Shown: piece after piece, positions 51,764 through 59,862 of the stretch
Layout of the letters: the number at the start of each line of letters is the position of its first letter
Numbering within the stretch: the stretch's first letter is position 1
Origin: Hirschia litorea
GTDB taxonomy: Bacteria > Pseudomonadota > Alphaproteobacteria > Caulobacterales > Hyphomonadaceae
Length of the DNA stretch: 64,000 bases
NCBI RefSeq assembly: GCF_042665075.1
Contig: NZ_JBHTBR010000005.1
Location: 1,054,001-1,118,000, forward strand
Direction of reading: 5' to 3'
Position numbers and translations under genes: made by a program
The notes under the pieces: generated by a model
The model's database searches: none
What the model saw: only the letters and a program-made list of their open reading frames with translations
Told to the model about the DNA's origin: nothing

Positions 51764-54700
51764 ATGATTATTTCTGATATATCTGTAAAACGACCTGTTT
51801 TTGCATCCGTTCTTGCATTGATTTTGATCGTATTTGGTTTGGTTGCATTTAACCGTCTGCCTTTGCGAGAATATCCCGATATTGATGCGCCAATTGTCTC
51901 CATTGATACAAGTTATCCAGGGGCCTCGGCGTCCGTTGTTGAGACACGCATTACGCAAATTGTTGAAGACCGTATTGCTGGGGTTGAAGGGATCAGGTTT
52001 ATCTCTTCAAGCTCCTCTGATGGTCGCTCTCGCGTAACTGTTGAGTTTTCGGTTGATCAGGACATTGATGTTGCCGCGAATGATATTCGAGATCGTGTAT
52101 CGGGTGTGCTAGACCAATTCCCACCCGATGCAGATCCGCCTGAAATTGAAAAAGCAGATTCCAGTGATGATGTGGTTATTTGGCTAAACCTTGCCAGTGA
52201 GAATTTAACCACGCCGGAATTATCAGACTATGCGGATAGGTATTTAACTGACAAATTTTCAGCTTTGGACGGGGTGGCAAGGGTCCGTGTCGGTGGTGCG
52301 CGTGATTATGCTATGCGCGTCTGGATTGATCGACGTGCGTTGGCAGCGCGGGGATTGACTGTAAATGAAATTGAAAGTGCGCTTCGGAGTGAAAACATCG
52401 AAGCGCCCGCCGGTAGCATTGAGTCTGATACGCGCCAATTTACTGTCCGTATTGATCGCGCATTTCGCACTGCCGAGGATTTTGCAAACCTAGTTATTGC
52501 TGAAGGAGACGATGGGTATCTTGTCAGACTTGGTGATGTTGCCCGTGTAGAGCGCGGGACAGAAGAAGACCGCACCATGTTTCGCGGCAATGGGATACCT
52601 ATGGTGGGGCTGGGTGTATCCAAGCAGTCAACAGCCAACACGGTGGACGTGGCCAGAGGGGCACGAGAGCTTGCCCAGAAGCTAAACGAGACTATGCCAG
52701 AAGGCATGCGGATCTACCAAAGTTACGATTCATCCGTGTTTATCGATGCTTCTATTGATGAAGTGTATAATACGCTTTTCATATCAATCGGTTTGGTAAT
52801 CGTCGTTATATTCTTATTTCTTGGCAGTATCCGGTCGACTATTATTCCTGCGGTTACAGTACCTATTTCGATTATTGCAACGTTTATCGTGTTGTTTGCA
52901 TTGGGTTTATCGGTGAACTTGCTGACACTTCTAGCGCTTGTTCTGGCCGTGGGGCTTGTGGTGGATGATGCCATTGTTGTACTCGAGAACATACATCGAA
53001 GAATGGACGAAGAAGGGGAAACCCCGCTTGTTGCTGCCTATTTGGGAACACGTCAGGTCGGGTTTGCTGTTATTGCGACAACTCTGGTCCTAATCGCAGT
53101 ATTTGTCCCAATCACTTTTATGGAAGGTGATGTTGGGCGCTTATTTACTGAATTTGCACTCACAATGGCTGCGGCTGTCGCGTTTTCTAGCTTGGTTGCG
53201 TTGACTGTTGCACCCATGCTTGCCTCTAAGGTATTGAAACCAAAGTCAAAAAATACAAACGGTTTGCAGAAATTGTTGAACGGTTTTTCTGCTGGAGTGG
53301 ATAAAGTCGCGCGCGGCTATGGGTGGTTTTACGACAGAACAGTTGCGCGCCCCTTATTAATGTCCATTCTATTTCTAGCGACTATCTTTGGTTCTTGGAT
53401 CATTTCTCAGAACGTCACGAGTGAATATGTGCCGAAGGAAGATCGGGGGAGTATCTTCGTTTCCGTTCGGGGACCACAGGGTGCATCTTATCAATATATG
53501 GAAAAATATATGGATGAGATTGAACGCCGTATGTTGCCATATACCGAAACGGGCGAGGTGCAGAGATTGCTTTTGCGAGCTCCGGGATTTGGAAGTGCAA
53601 GTTTCAATCAGGGCTTTGTTATTATCTCTTTGGACAGATGGGGGAAACGCCGTCCAGGAGAAGAAATTATTACTGAAATCAACGCGAAACTTGCTGATTT
53701 ACCGGGTATTCGTGCGTTTGCAAATATGCGCCAAGGGCTAGGTGGTGGTACTGGAAAGCCCGTGCAATTTGTGCTTGGCGGTCCCTCTTATGAAGAGTTG
53801 ACGCAGTGGCGAGATATTTTTGTCGAGGCACTTCAGAGCGCTGATATTGGGCTTGTTGATATTGATTGGGATTATAAAGAGACCCAACCCCAATATCGTT
53901 TGCAGGTCGATTATAACCGCGCTGCTGATTTAGGGGTAACGGTATCTGAAATCGGGAACACTTTGCAGACTATGCTAGGGTCTCGGCGTGTAACGACTTA
54001 TATTGAGAATGGTGAGGAGTATGACGTCATTCTTGAAGGGTTGAGAAGCGATCAAAACTCTCCAAATGATGTTCAGAACATTTATGTAAGGTCTCAAAGG
54101 TCGGGCGAACTTATCCCTCTTTCTAACCTGATTACTGTTGAAGAAGTTGCTGATAGTCCGTCGTTGAATAGGTATAACCGCTCTCGTTCTATAACTATTG
54201 AGGCTGGGTTAGAGGAGGGTGTCTCATTAGGGACCGCACTCGATGAGATGTCTCGCATTGCCAGAGACGTGCTTCCTACGGAGGCGGTCATTGATTTTAA
54301 AGGACAATCTTTGGATTATCAAACTAGCGGTTCATCCATGCTGTTTGTGTTTGGGGTGGGATTAATGATCGTATTCTTAGTCCTTGCAGCTCAATTTGAG
54401 AGCTATATCCACCCGATTATTATTATGCTGTGTGTTCCAATCGCAATTGGCGGCGGAATATTTGGGCTTTGGATTACAGGTACAACCTTAAATATTTATA
54501 CCCAGATTGCGCTAATAATGTTGATCGGTTTGGCTGCAAAAAATGGTATTCTGATTGTAGAATTTGCAAACCAATTGCGGGATGAAGGGGTGGCTTTTGA
54601 AAAAGCGCTTCGTGAGGCTGCAATGACGCGTTTTCGTCCGATTTTGATGACAGGACTAACAACGGCGGCTGGTTCCTTGCCTTTGATTTTATCAAGTGGT

Positions 54701-54892
54701 GCAGGGGCGGAAACGAGACAAGCTATTGGTGTTGTTATTCTTTTTGGGGTTCTGGCATCCATTGTTGTTACGCTATTGCTTGTGCCAACCGCATATCGGC
54801 TAATCGCACGGGGAACAGGTTCCCCAGGGGATGTGACGCGTAAACTGGGCGAACAAATTAGCGCGACGTCTGTGAAAACTCCAGCTGAATAG
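51764..54892 (+). CDS. RND efflux permease
   Basis: This 1042-residue inner-membrane proton/drug antiporter of the AcrB/HAE1 superfamily opens with ISVKRPVFASVLALILIVFG, the family N-terminus. The proton-relay acidic pair is in LVVDDAIVVLENIHRRMDEE (helix 4), and GLAAKNGILIVEFANQLRDE marks helix 10. Two large periplasmic loops are at about 40-330 and 560-860. The exported substrates cannot be read from sequence. Confidence 0.92.
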   Translation: MIISDISVKRPVFASVLALILIVFGLVAFNRLPLREYPDIDAPIVSIDTSYPGASASVVETRITQIVEDRIAGVEGIRFISSSSSDGRSRVTVEFSVDQDIDVAANDIRDRVSGVLDQFPPDADPPEIEKADSSDDVVIWLNLASENLTTPELSDYADRYLTDKFSALDGVARVRVGGARDYAMRVWIDRRALAARGLTVNEIESALRSENIEAPAGSIESDTRQFTVRIDRAFRTAEDFANLVIAEGDDGYLVRLGDVARVERGTEEDRTMFRGNGIPMVGLGVSKQSTANTVDVARGARELAQKLNETMPEGMRIYQSYDSSVFIDASIDEVYNTLFISIGLVIVVIFLFLGSIRSTIIPAVTVPISIIATFIVLFALGLSVNLLTLLALVLAVGLVVDDAIVVLENIHRRMDEEGETPLVAAYLGTRQVGFAVIATTLVLIAVFVPITFMEGDVGRLFTEFALTMAAAVAFSSLVALTVAPMLASKVLKPKSKNTNGLQKLLNGFSAGVDKVARGYGWFYDRTVARPLLMSILFLATIFGSWIISQNVTSEYVPKEDRGSIFVSVRGPQGASYQYMEKYMDEIERRMLPYTETGEVQRLLLRAPGFGSASFNQGFVIISLDRWGKRRPGEEIITEINAKLADLPGIRAFANMRQGLGGGTGKPVQFVLGGPSYEELTQWRDIFVEALQSADIGLVDIDWDYKETQPQYRLQVDYNRAADLGVTVSEIGNTLQTMLGSRRVTTYIENGEEYDVILEGLRSDQNSPNDVQNIYVRSQRSGELIPLSNLITVEEVADSPSLNRYNRSRSITIEAGLEEGVSLGTALDEMSRIARDVLPTEAVIDFKGQSLDYQTSGSSMLFVFGVGLMIVFLVLAAQFESYIHPIIIMLCVPIAIGGGIFGLWITGTTLNIYTQIALIMLIGLAAKNGILIVEFANQLRDEGVAFEKALREAAMTRFRPILMTGLTTAAGSLPLILSSGAGAETRQAIGVVILFGVLASIVVTLLLVPTAYRLIARGTGSPGDVTRKLGEQISATSVKTPAE

Positions 54893-55104
54893 CGACAGAG
54901 TGTGGCGTGCTATGGCTGCGCTTATATCCTGATGGGTCTTTGCCTTCTCTATGCAAGTGCTGCGGTGCTTGCCTGATACGTATATGACGAACCTTTGGTG
55001 CGTATCTGCTGGCATTGTGTGTGTCTCGTGTCGAGGGACTTGTATAATTCAGCGCCTCTGCCTATGCCTACATATCAAAGATATGATGAATGGGGTTTTG
55101 AGAT

Positions 55105-56655
55105 ATGCTGAATGACAAACTGGCGGGAACATTAAAATCACTGATTGCTGCAAGTTTTGCTGGTCTATTAATTTCGGCATGCGCAGCCCAAGAGGGTGGA
55201 GAAAAAGGGCAAGTCGAAAGCTCAACCCCTGACCGGAAGAATGTCGTTTTCATTCTTGTTGATGATTTGGGGTATGCTGATATTGGCGCATACAATCCAG
55301 ATACGTTTTATGAAACACCCAATGTCGATGCCTTAGCGCAAAGCGGTGTTATGTTCACAAATGGATACGCAGCAAACCCCGTTTGCAGTCCTTCACGCGC
55401 TGCGATCATGACGGGTAAACATCCGACACGTCTGCAAGCTACTGACTGGTTCCACGCAGATGGTGTGCCTCATCGGGCCGAGCGTTTTCAAGCGGCTTTG
55501 ATGAAGGAAGAGGTTGCATCTGAAGAGGTGACGATAGGCGAAGTATTTCAAGAGAATGGATATCAAACGGCTTATTTGGGCAAATGGCATTTGGGAGAAG
55601 ACGAAACGGTATGGCCAGAGCATCAGGGGTTTGATGTAAATATTGGTGGATTTTCCAAAGGGCACCCAGCGGCGGGATATTTCTCACCTTATAAAAATCC
55701 AAGATTGGAAGATGGTCCCGAAGGTGAATATCTCACGACACGTCTGACAGATGAAGCTGTCAGTTTAATCGACACATTCTCGAAAAACCAAGACCCATTT
55801 TTCATGTATATGGCATTTTACACAGTGCATACGCCACTGCAGGCACCGGCTGATTTAATCCGCAAATATGAGAATAAATGGGTAGAAGATGGCAAAGCCG
55901 ATTTTGCCGATGAAATCCAATATTTTGCCGATACGGAAGAAGTGCGTAAGGTTCGAATCCGGCAAAATCACGCAAAATATGCCGCAATGGTAGAGGTGAT
56001 GGATACGAGCGTCGGGCGTATCTTGCAGGCACTTGATGATGCGGGTGTCGCCGATGATACGATCATTGTCTTCACATCGGATAATGGTGGTTTGTCCACT
56101 GCCGAAGGTTTGCCTACGAGTAATCTGCCACTTCGTGGGGGTAAAGGCTGGTTGTATGAAGGCGGCATTCGGGTTCCCTTTATTGTGAAATTTCCTGACG
56201 CAGCAAACGCGTCTACTAGAGTGGATATGCCGGTTTCGGGACAAGATTTTTTGCCAAGCCTAGCTGCAATGAATGGTCTGCAAAGCGTAGCAGTGAGCAT
56301 GTCTGACGGACTGGATTTTTCTGTTCTATTGAAGGAAGAAAATTATAATGTAGCCGAGCCACGTCCATTATTCTGGCATTACCCACATTACAGCAATCAA
56401 GGTGGTTTTCCGGGTGCGGCGGTGAGGCTTGGTAATATGAAATTGTTGCAAAATTTTGAAACAGGAGAGGTGCAACTTTACAATCTCGAAGAAGATGTAG
56501 GTGAGACGAATGATATAGCATCTGAAAACCCAGACACTGTGCGCCAACTGAAACAATTATTGCTCGAATGGTATCAAGAAACAGACGCACATTTTTTAAG
56601 AGCGAAAGAGGGAAGCGAAGAGAGACCGTGGGAGCCAAACATCACGCAGCCGTGA
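55105..56655 (+). CDS. Family S1 sulfatase lipoprotein
   Basis: This 516-residue enzyme has a lipoprotein signal (LIAASFAGLLISAC), metal residues in LVDDLGYADIG and the canonical formylglycine signature C94-S-P-S-R (NPVCSPSRAAIMTGKHPTR). FTSDNGGLSTAEG gives distal ligands. Arylsulfatase A-like; it probably removes sulfate esters from algal polysaccharides at the cell surface. Unlike the sulfatase at 36276 it has the normal proline. Maturation needs an FGE or anaerobic SME encoded elsewhere. Confidence 0.9.
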   Translation: MLNDKLAGTLKSLIAASFAGLLISACAAQEGGEKGQVESSTPDRKNVVFILVDDLGYADIGAYNPDTFYETPNVDALAQSGVMFTNGYAANPVCSPSRAAIMTGKHPTRLQATDWFHADGVPHRAERFQAALMKEEVASEEVTIGEVFQENGYQTAYLGKWHLGEDETVWPEHQGFDVNIGGFSKGHPAAGYFSPYKNPRLEDGPEGEYLTTRLTDEAVSLIDTFSKNQDPFFMYMAFYTVHTPLQAPADLIRKYENKWVEDGKADFADEIQYFADTEEVRKVRIRQNHAKYAAMVEVMDTSVGRILQALDDAGVADDTIIVFTSDNGGLSTAEGLPTSNLPLRGGKGWLYEGGIRVPFIVKFPDAANASTRVDMPVSGQDFLPSLAAMNGLQSVAVSMSDGLDFSVLLKEENYNVAEPRPLFWHYPHYSNQGGFPGAAVRLGNMKLLQNFETGEVQLYNLEEDVGETNDIASENPDTVRQLKQLLLEWYQETDAHFLRAKEGSEERPWEPNITQP

Positions 56656-56740
56656 TCGTCAAAATACAAAATTCAGCTTGAAAAGATCAAATTAAGGTCG
56701 ATCTATATGACTAGATTTGAATTTACTAGGATATCAAGAC

Positions 56741-57580
56741 ATGGCTGAGAACGATACATATACGCCCCCTAAGGTTTGGAAATGGGAGCCGGGAAATGGC
56801 GGGAAGTTTGCCAATATTAATCGGCCTATTTCTGGTTCCACCAGTGAAAAAGATTTGCCCGTTGGTAAGCATCCTTTGCAGTTATATTCAATGGCAACGC
56901 CAAATGGGGTGAAGGTGACGGTGATGCTCGAAGAGCTGCTGGCACTGGGCCATAAAGGTGCGGAATATGATGCGTGGCTTATTCAAATTACAGAGGGTGA
57001 TCAGTTTACCTCTGGTTTTGTGTCAGCGAATCCAAATTCAAAAATTCCAGCTTTGATGGATCACACGAGTGGTTCGCCAACGCGCGTATTTGAATCGGGG
57101 TCTATTCTTTTTTATCTAGCCGAAAAGTTTGATGCGCTTATTCCTAAAGATGCGACAGCGCGCACTGAGACGATGAATTGGCTATTTTGGCAGATGGGAT
57201 CTGCGCCATATCTAGGAGGTGGCTTTGGCCATTTCTATGCGTATGCACCCGAAAAATTTGAATACCCAATCAACCGCTTCACAATGGAGACGAAGCGTCA
57301 GCTAGACGTGTTGGACAAAGCGCTGGGTAAAAATAAATACGTCGCGGGCGATGAATATACGATAGCAGACATTGCGATCTGGCCTTGGTATGGAAATCTT
57401 GTGCTTGGTGAACTCTATGGAGCGGCGGAATTTCTGTCTGTGCACGAATATAAGAATCTAAAGCGTTGGGCAGAGGAAATAGCTAACCGTCCAGCGGTTA
57501 AGCGAGGCGTCAAGGTCAATCGCGTATGGGGCGATGAGGCTGGACAGGTGGCGGAACGCCATGATGCTAGCGACATTTAA
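56741..57580 (+). CDS. yghU: YghU-like glutathione S-transferase
   Basis: This 279-residue Nu-class GST-type disulfide-bond reductase has the family N-terminus YTPPKVWKWEPGNGGKFANI, then NRPISGSTSEKDLPVGKHPL. A thioredoxin-like domain (LYSMATPNGVKVTVMLEELL, NPNSKIPALMD) and a helical C-terminal domain follow. YghU enzymes reduce disulfides and peroxides with glutathione. The ATG at 56741 has AGGA upstream; a TTG at 56717 is less likely. Confidence 0.9.
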   Translation: MAENDTYTPPKVWKWEPGNGGKFANINRPISGSTSEKDLPVGKHPLQLYSMATPNGVKVTVMLEELLALGHKGAEYDAWLIQITEGDQFTSGFVSANPNSKIPALMDHTSGSPTRVFESGSILFYLAEKFDALIPKDATARTETMNWLFWQMGSAPYLGGGFGHFYAYAPEKFEYPINRFTMETKRQLDVLDKALGKNKYVAGDEYTIADIAIWPWYGNLVLGELYGAAEFLSVHEYKNLKRWAEEIANRPAVKRGVKVNRVWGDEAGQVAERHDASDI

Positions 57581-57596
57581 TTTATAGATGAAGAAT

Positions 57597-57636
57597 AAAA
57601 AAGGGCAGAGGCACAGTGTGTTTTCTGCCCTTTTTT
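57597..57636. terminator. Bidirectional terminator between GST and TetR genes
   Basis: Perfect 13-base arms AAAAAAGGGCAGA/TCTGCCCTTTTTT, giving T-runs on both strands. Confidence 0.9.
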
Positions 57637-57641
57637 GTGAG

Positions 57642-58241
57642 CTATGCGAGGAGAGTTAGACCGGTATCGCGTGCGCCAAGGAGTGTATTTTTGTCTGTGG
57701 CCGAGCGCGCCATAATTCTCAGGCCAGAATAAATGACCAAAATCAATTGCGCGGTTTGCAGGGTTTGTTCCTTGCTCCATTCGGGTCTAAGTTCGCTGAT
57801 AGGTAGAGTGAGAGCGTTTTGCATTTTGCCATAGCCGCGCAGGACAAGCTTTTGGGTTTCAGGATCATTTGCGGCATGATCTGCGGAGGCATTGCAAAGA
57901 AAGCATCCTCGGCGATCATTCTCGCTAAAGGCCGCATCAATTGGAATTGTCAGAAAGGTTTTGATCCTCTTGAGAGGAGGATTGTCTGATTGTAGGTATT
58001 CAACGGCTGTATCTACATTGAGTTTTTCATAATGCGCCAATGCTCGCAAATACATTGAATGCTTGCTTTGAAAGGCTTTGTAGAGGCTGCCTTTTTGTAG
58101 GCCGGTTGATTTAATAATATCGCTTAGCCCTGTGCCTTCATATCCATTCTCCCAGAATAGAGACATGATTTTTGTAAGGGTTTCATCTTCATCATATTCG
58201 CGTGGGCGACCGGGGTTTCTTGTGTTTTCATCTTCACGCAT
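57642..58241 (-). CDS. TetR-family regulator (NemR/AcuR-like)
   Basis: This 199-residue repressor has an N-terminal HTH (MSLFWENGYEGTGLSDIIKS, then TGLQKGSLYKAF) and an RRGCFLCNASAD stretch with two cysteines. That stretch lies where NemR-type regulators sense electrophiles or chlorine species by cysteine modification. It is divergent from a DUF417 membrane protein gene, with two GACCgaNNGGT palindromes between them that resemble the NemR box. It probably represses both genes until an electrophile is sensed; this is inference. Confidence 0.85.
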   Translation of the reverse strand: MREDENTRNPGRPREYDEDETLTKIMSLFWENGYEGTGLSDIIKSTGLQKGSLYKAFQSKHSMYLRALAHYEKLNVDTAVEYLQSDNPPLKRIKTFLTIPIDAAFSENDRRGCFLCNASADHAANDPETQKLVLRGYGKMQNALTLPISELRPEWSKEQTLQTAQLILVIYSGLRIMARSATDKNTLLGARDTGLTLLA

Positions 58242-58258
58242 TCGTGATAATCCTATTG

Positions 58259-58273
58259 TTGACCGAATGGTAC
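58259..58273. promoter_or_regulatory. TetR operator-like site 1
   Basis: TTGACCgaatGGTAC, an imperfect copy of site 2, 18 bases before the TetR start. Confidence 0.55.
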
Positions 58274-58327
58274 ACTATTGATATTTAGGTCTCATTGGCG
58301 CTGTCCAAGAGCATCTGTATCAAATTT

Positions 58328-58343
58328 TAGACCGATAGGTCAA
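58328..58343. promoter_or_regulatory. TetR operator-like site 2
   Basis: TAGACC-GATA-GGTCAA has a perfect GACC/GGTC dyad, resembling the NemR box TAGACC-N4-GGTCTA from memory. It lies 16 bases before the DUF417 start, over its likely promoter. Confidence 0.6.
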
Positions 58344-58358
58344 CAATGGGAGAATAAA

Positions 58359-58889
58359 ATGACGAACTCTACAAATTACGAAAATGCGACTGCTGAAATT
58401 GCTGGCTATTCAGTTCAACAGATTGCTGATCTGGGAACGAAAATAAGTGCTTGGGGTGTGCATGCATTGCGCTTTTCAACAGTGACGGTGTTGGGTTGGA
58501 TTGGTGCCATGAAATTTACAGCTTATGAGGCTGGCGCAATTAAAGGTCTGGTAGAATCTAGTCCGCTCGTGAGTTGGCTCTACAGCGTGTTGTCTGTGCA
58601 GGGGGTATCAAACTTGATCGGGACAACAGAAATTATAACTGCGTTACTGATCGCATTTGGAGCTAAATTCCCGAAAGCTGCCTTATTGGGTGCATTAGCT
58701 GCTGTGGCGACGTTTCTTGTAACCTTTAGCTTCCTATTTACGGCGCCGGGTTGGGAGCCAAGCCTTGGAGGCTTTCCCGCGCTTTCAGTCGTGCCGGGGC
58801 AATTCTTGCTGAAAGACATTGTGTTACTTGCAGGTGCGGTTTTCCTTGCAGGCAACGCGCTAAGTAAAATTGCAGATGAGGCCGCATAA
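58359..58889 (+). CDS. DUF417 (YkgB-like) membrane protein
   Basis: This 176-residue inner-membrane protein has about four helices (STVTVLGWIGAMKFTAYEAG, ITALLIAFGAKFPKAALLGA). It matches the DUF417/YkgB family, whose E. coli member RclC is induced by reactive chlorine. ATG at 58359 follows GGGAG. Divergence from a cysteine-containing TetR regulator suggests an electrophile or chlorine-stress role. Confidence 0.83.
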   Translation: MTNSTNYENATAEIAGYSVQQIADLGTKISAWGVHALRFSTVTVLGWIGAMKFTAYEAGAIKGLVESSPLVSWLYSVLSVQGVSNLIGTTEIITALLIAFGAKFPKAALLGALAAVATFLVTFSFLFTAPGWEPSLGGFPALSVVPGQFLLKDIVLLAGAVFLAGNALSKIADEAA

Positions 58890-58946
58890 GCCGCAAACCA
58901 TACCTCATTGATTTGTTGATTGGTGAGGAAGGTTGCAGATAAAGCG

Positions 58947-58975
58947 AGGGCGGGGCGTATGAAACGCTCCGCTCT
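58947..58975. terminator. Terminator between DUF417 and FadR genes
   Basis: Stem AGgGCGGgGCGT/ACGCtCCGCtCT with a 5-base loop, wobble pairs included, between converging genes. Confidence 0.7.
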
Positions 58976-58983
58976 ATTGCATT

Positions 58984-59742
58984 TTAAGGGTGGTGTATTG
59001 CAGATTTCAGGAATTGCTCGCGGTCTACGGAGGAGCGGCGTCTGGCCTCTTCAATGGCTTGCTGCTCTGAGGCATCCAAGAGGGCTTCTAATAGGCGAGA
59101 GAAGTGTTCTCTCATTGTGCGGCGTGCTGCATCAGGATCGCGCGATTTAAGTGCATTTAAGATTTCAACATGCTCATTCACGCGATGAGCAGAATCTTCA
59201 ACACATACGGCGGCATAGACTTTTTTAACCGCGTTAATTTCGGTTCTCATCCGCCATAAATGCTCCATGAAAAATTCATTGGCACTATTGCGGGTCGCTT
59301 GCGTGATAATATGGTGAAATTCGCGGTCTGCTTGCTCGCCATCAGGTGAGTGACCATTCGCGGATTCACCCATTTTAATAATAGTGTTTTCTAGCGCAAC
59401 AAGTTGCTCATCTGTGATCATCGTGGCGGCGAGGGCTGCACATTCTGATTCAAACAAAAGCCTTGTTTGTGTGAGCTCAAATGCACTCACTGAAGGAAGT
59501 TGCGATTGGCCGAAAAGTGAGTTTTTGGGTTCTCTGACATATACACCAGATCCTACTTTTATCTCCACGCGACCAACGGCTTCGAGGGATATTTCGGCTT
59601 CACGAATGACGACGCGGCTGACATCGAATTTCGTTGCAAGTTCGCGTTCGCCAGGTAGACGTGTGCCGGGGGGATACATGCCGGAATCGATCATTTTCAG
59701 GATCTCATTCGCGACCTTATTATATAATCTTTGATCAGCCAT
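58984..59742 (-). CDS. GntR/FadR-family regulator of the alginate locus
   Basis: This 252-residue protein has an N-terminal winged helix (GMYPPGTRLPGERELATKFD, VSRVVIREAEISLEAVGRVE) and a C-terminal FCD ligand domain (REFHHIITQATRNSANEFFM, HVEILNALKSRDPDAARRTM). FCD regulators sense sugar acids. It follows a TonB receptor gene and lies near the PL6 alginate-lyase gene, so 2-keto-3-deoxygluconate or an alginate-derived acid may be its effector. Related AATTGG..TGACA motifs occur before it and in the receptor/lyase divergent promoter. Confidence 0.88.
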   Translation of the reverse strand: MADQRLYNKVANEILKMIDSGMYPPGTRLPGERELATKFDVSRVVIREAEISLEAVGRVEIKVGSGVYVREPKNSLFGQSQLPSVSAFELTQTRLLFESECAALAATMITDEQLVALENTIIKMGESANGHSPDGEQADREFHHIITQATRNSANEFFMEHLWRMRTEINAVKKVYAAVCVEDSAHRVNEHVEILNALKSRDPDAARRTMREHFSRLLEALLDASEQQAIEEARRRSSVDREQFLKSAIHHP

Positions 59743-59812
59743 TTATTCTAAATCTGCCATATCTACAGTGAGCTCTGTTTTTCGACTCTCTTAATGAGCA
59801 TGATATACCAAT

Positions 59813-59826
59813 TTGTCATGCCAATT
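59813..59826. promoter_or_regulatory. Candidate FadR-type operator before regulator gene
   Basis: TTGTCATGCCAATT, read on the minus strand as AATTGGCATGACAA, one base longer between halves than the motif at 63128. A further ATTGGTAT half lies alongside. Confidence 0.45.
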
Positions 59827-59862
59827 CAAGTGTCTAAAAAACAGAGCGACTGGTCTTAGATC

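Noticed and set aside
59772..59847. Inverted repeat GCTCTGTTTTT/AAAAACAGAGC around the FadR-type operator, first considered a mobile-element end
   Set aside because: No transposase, no target duplication, and the short AT-rich arms are ordinary for an intergenic region.
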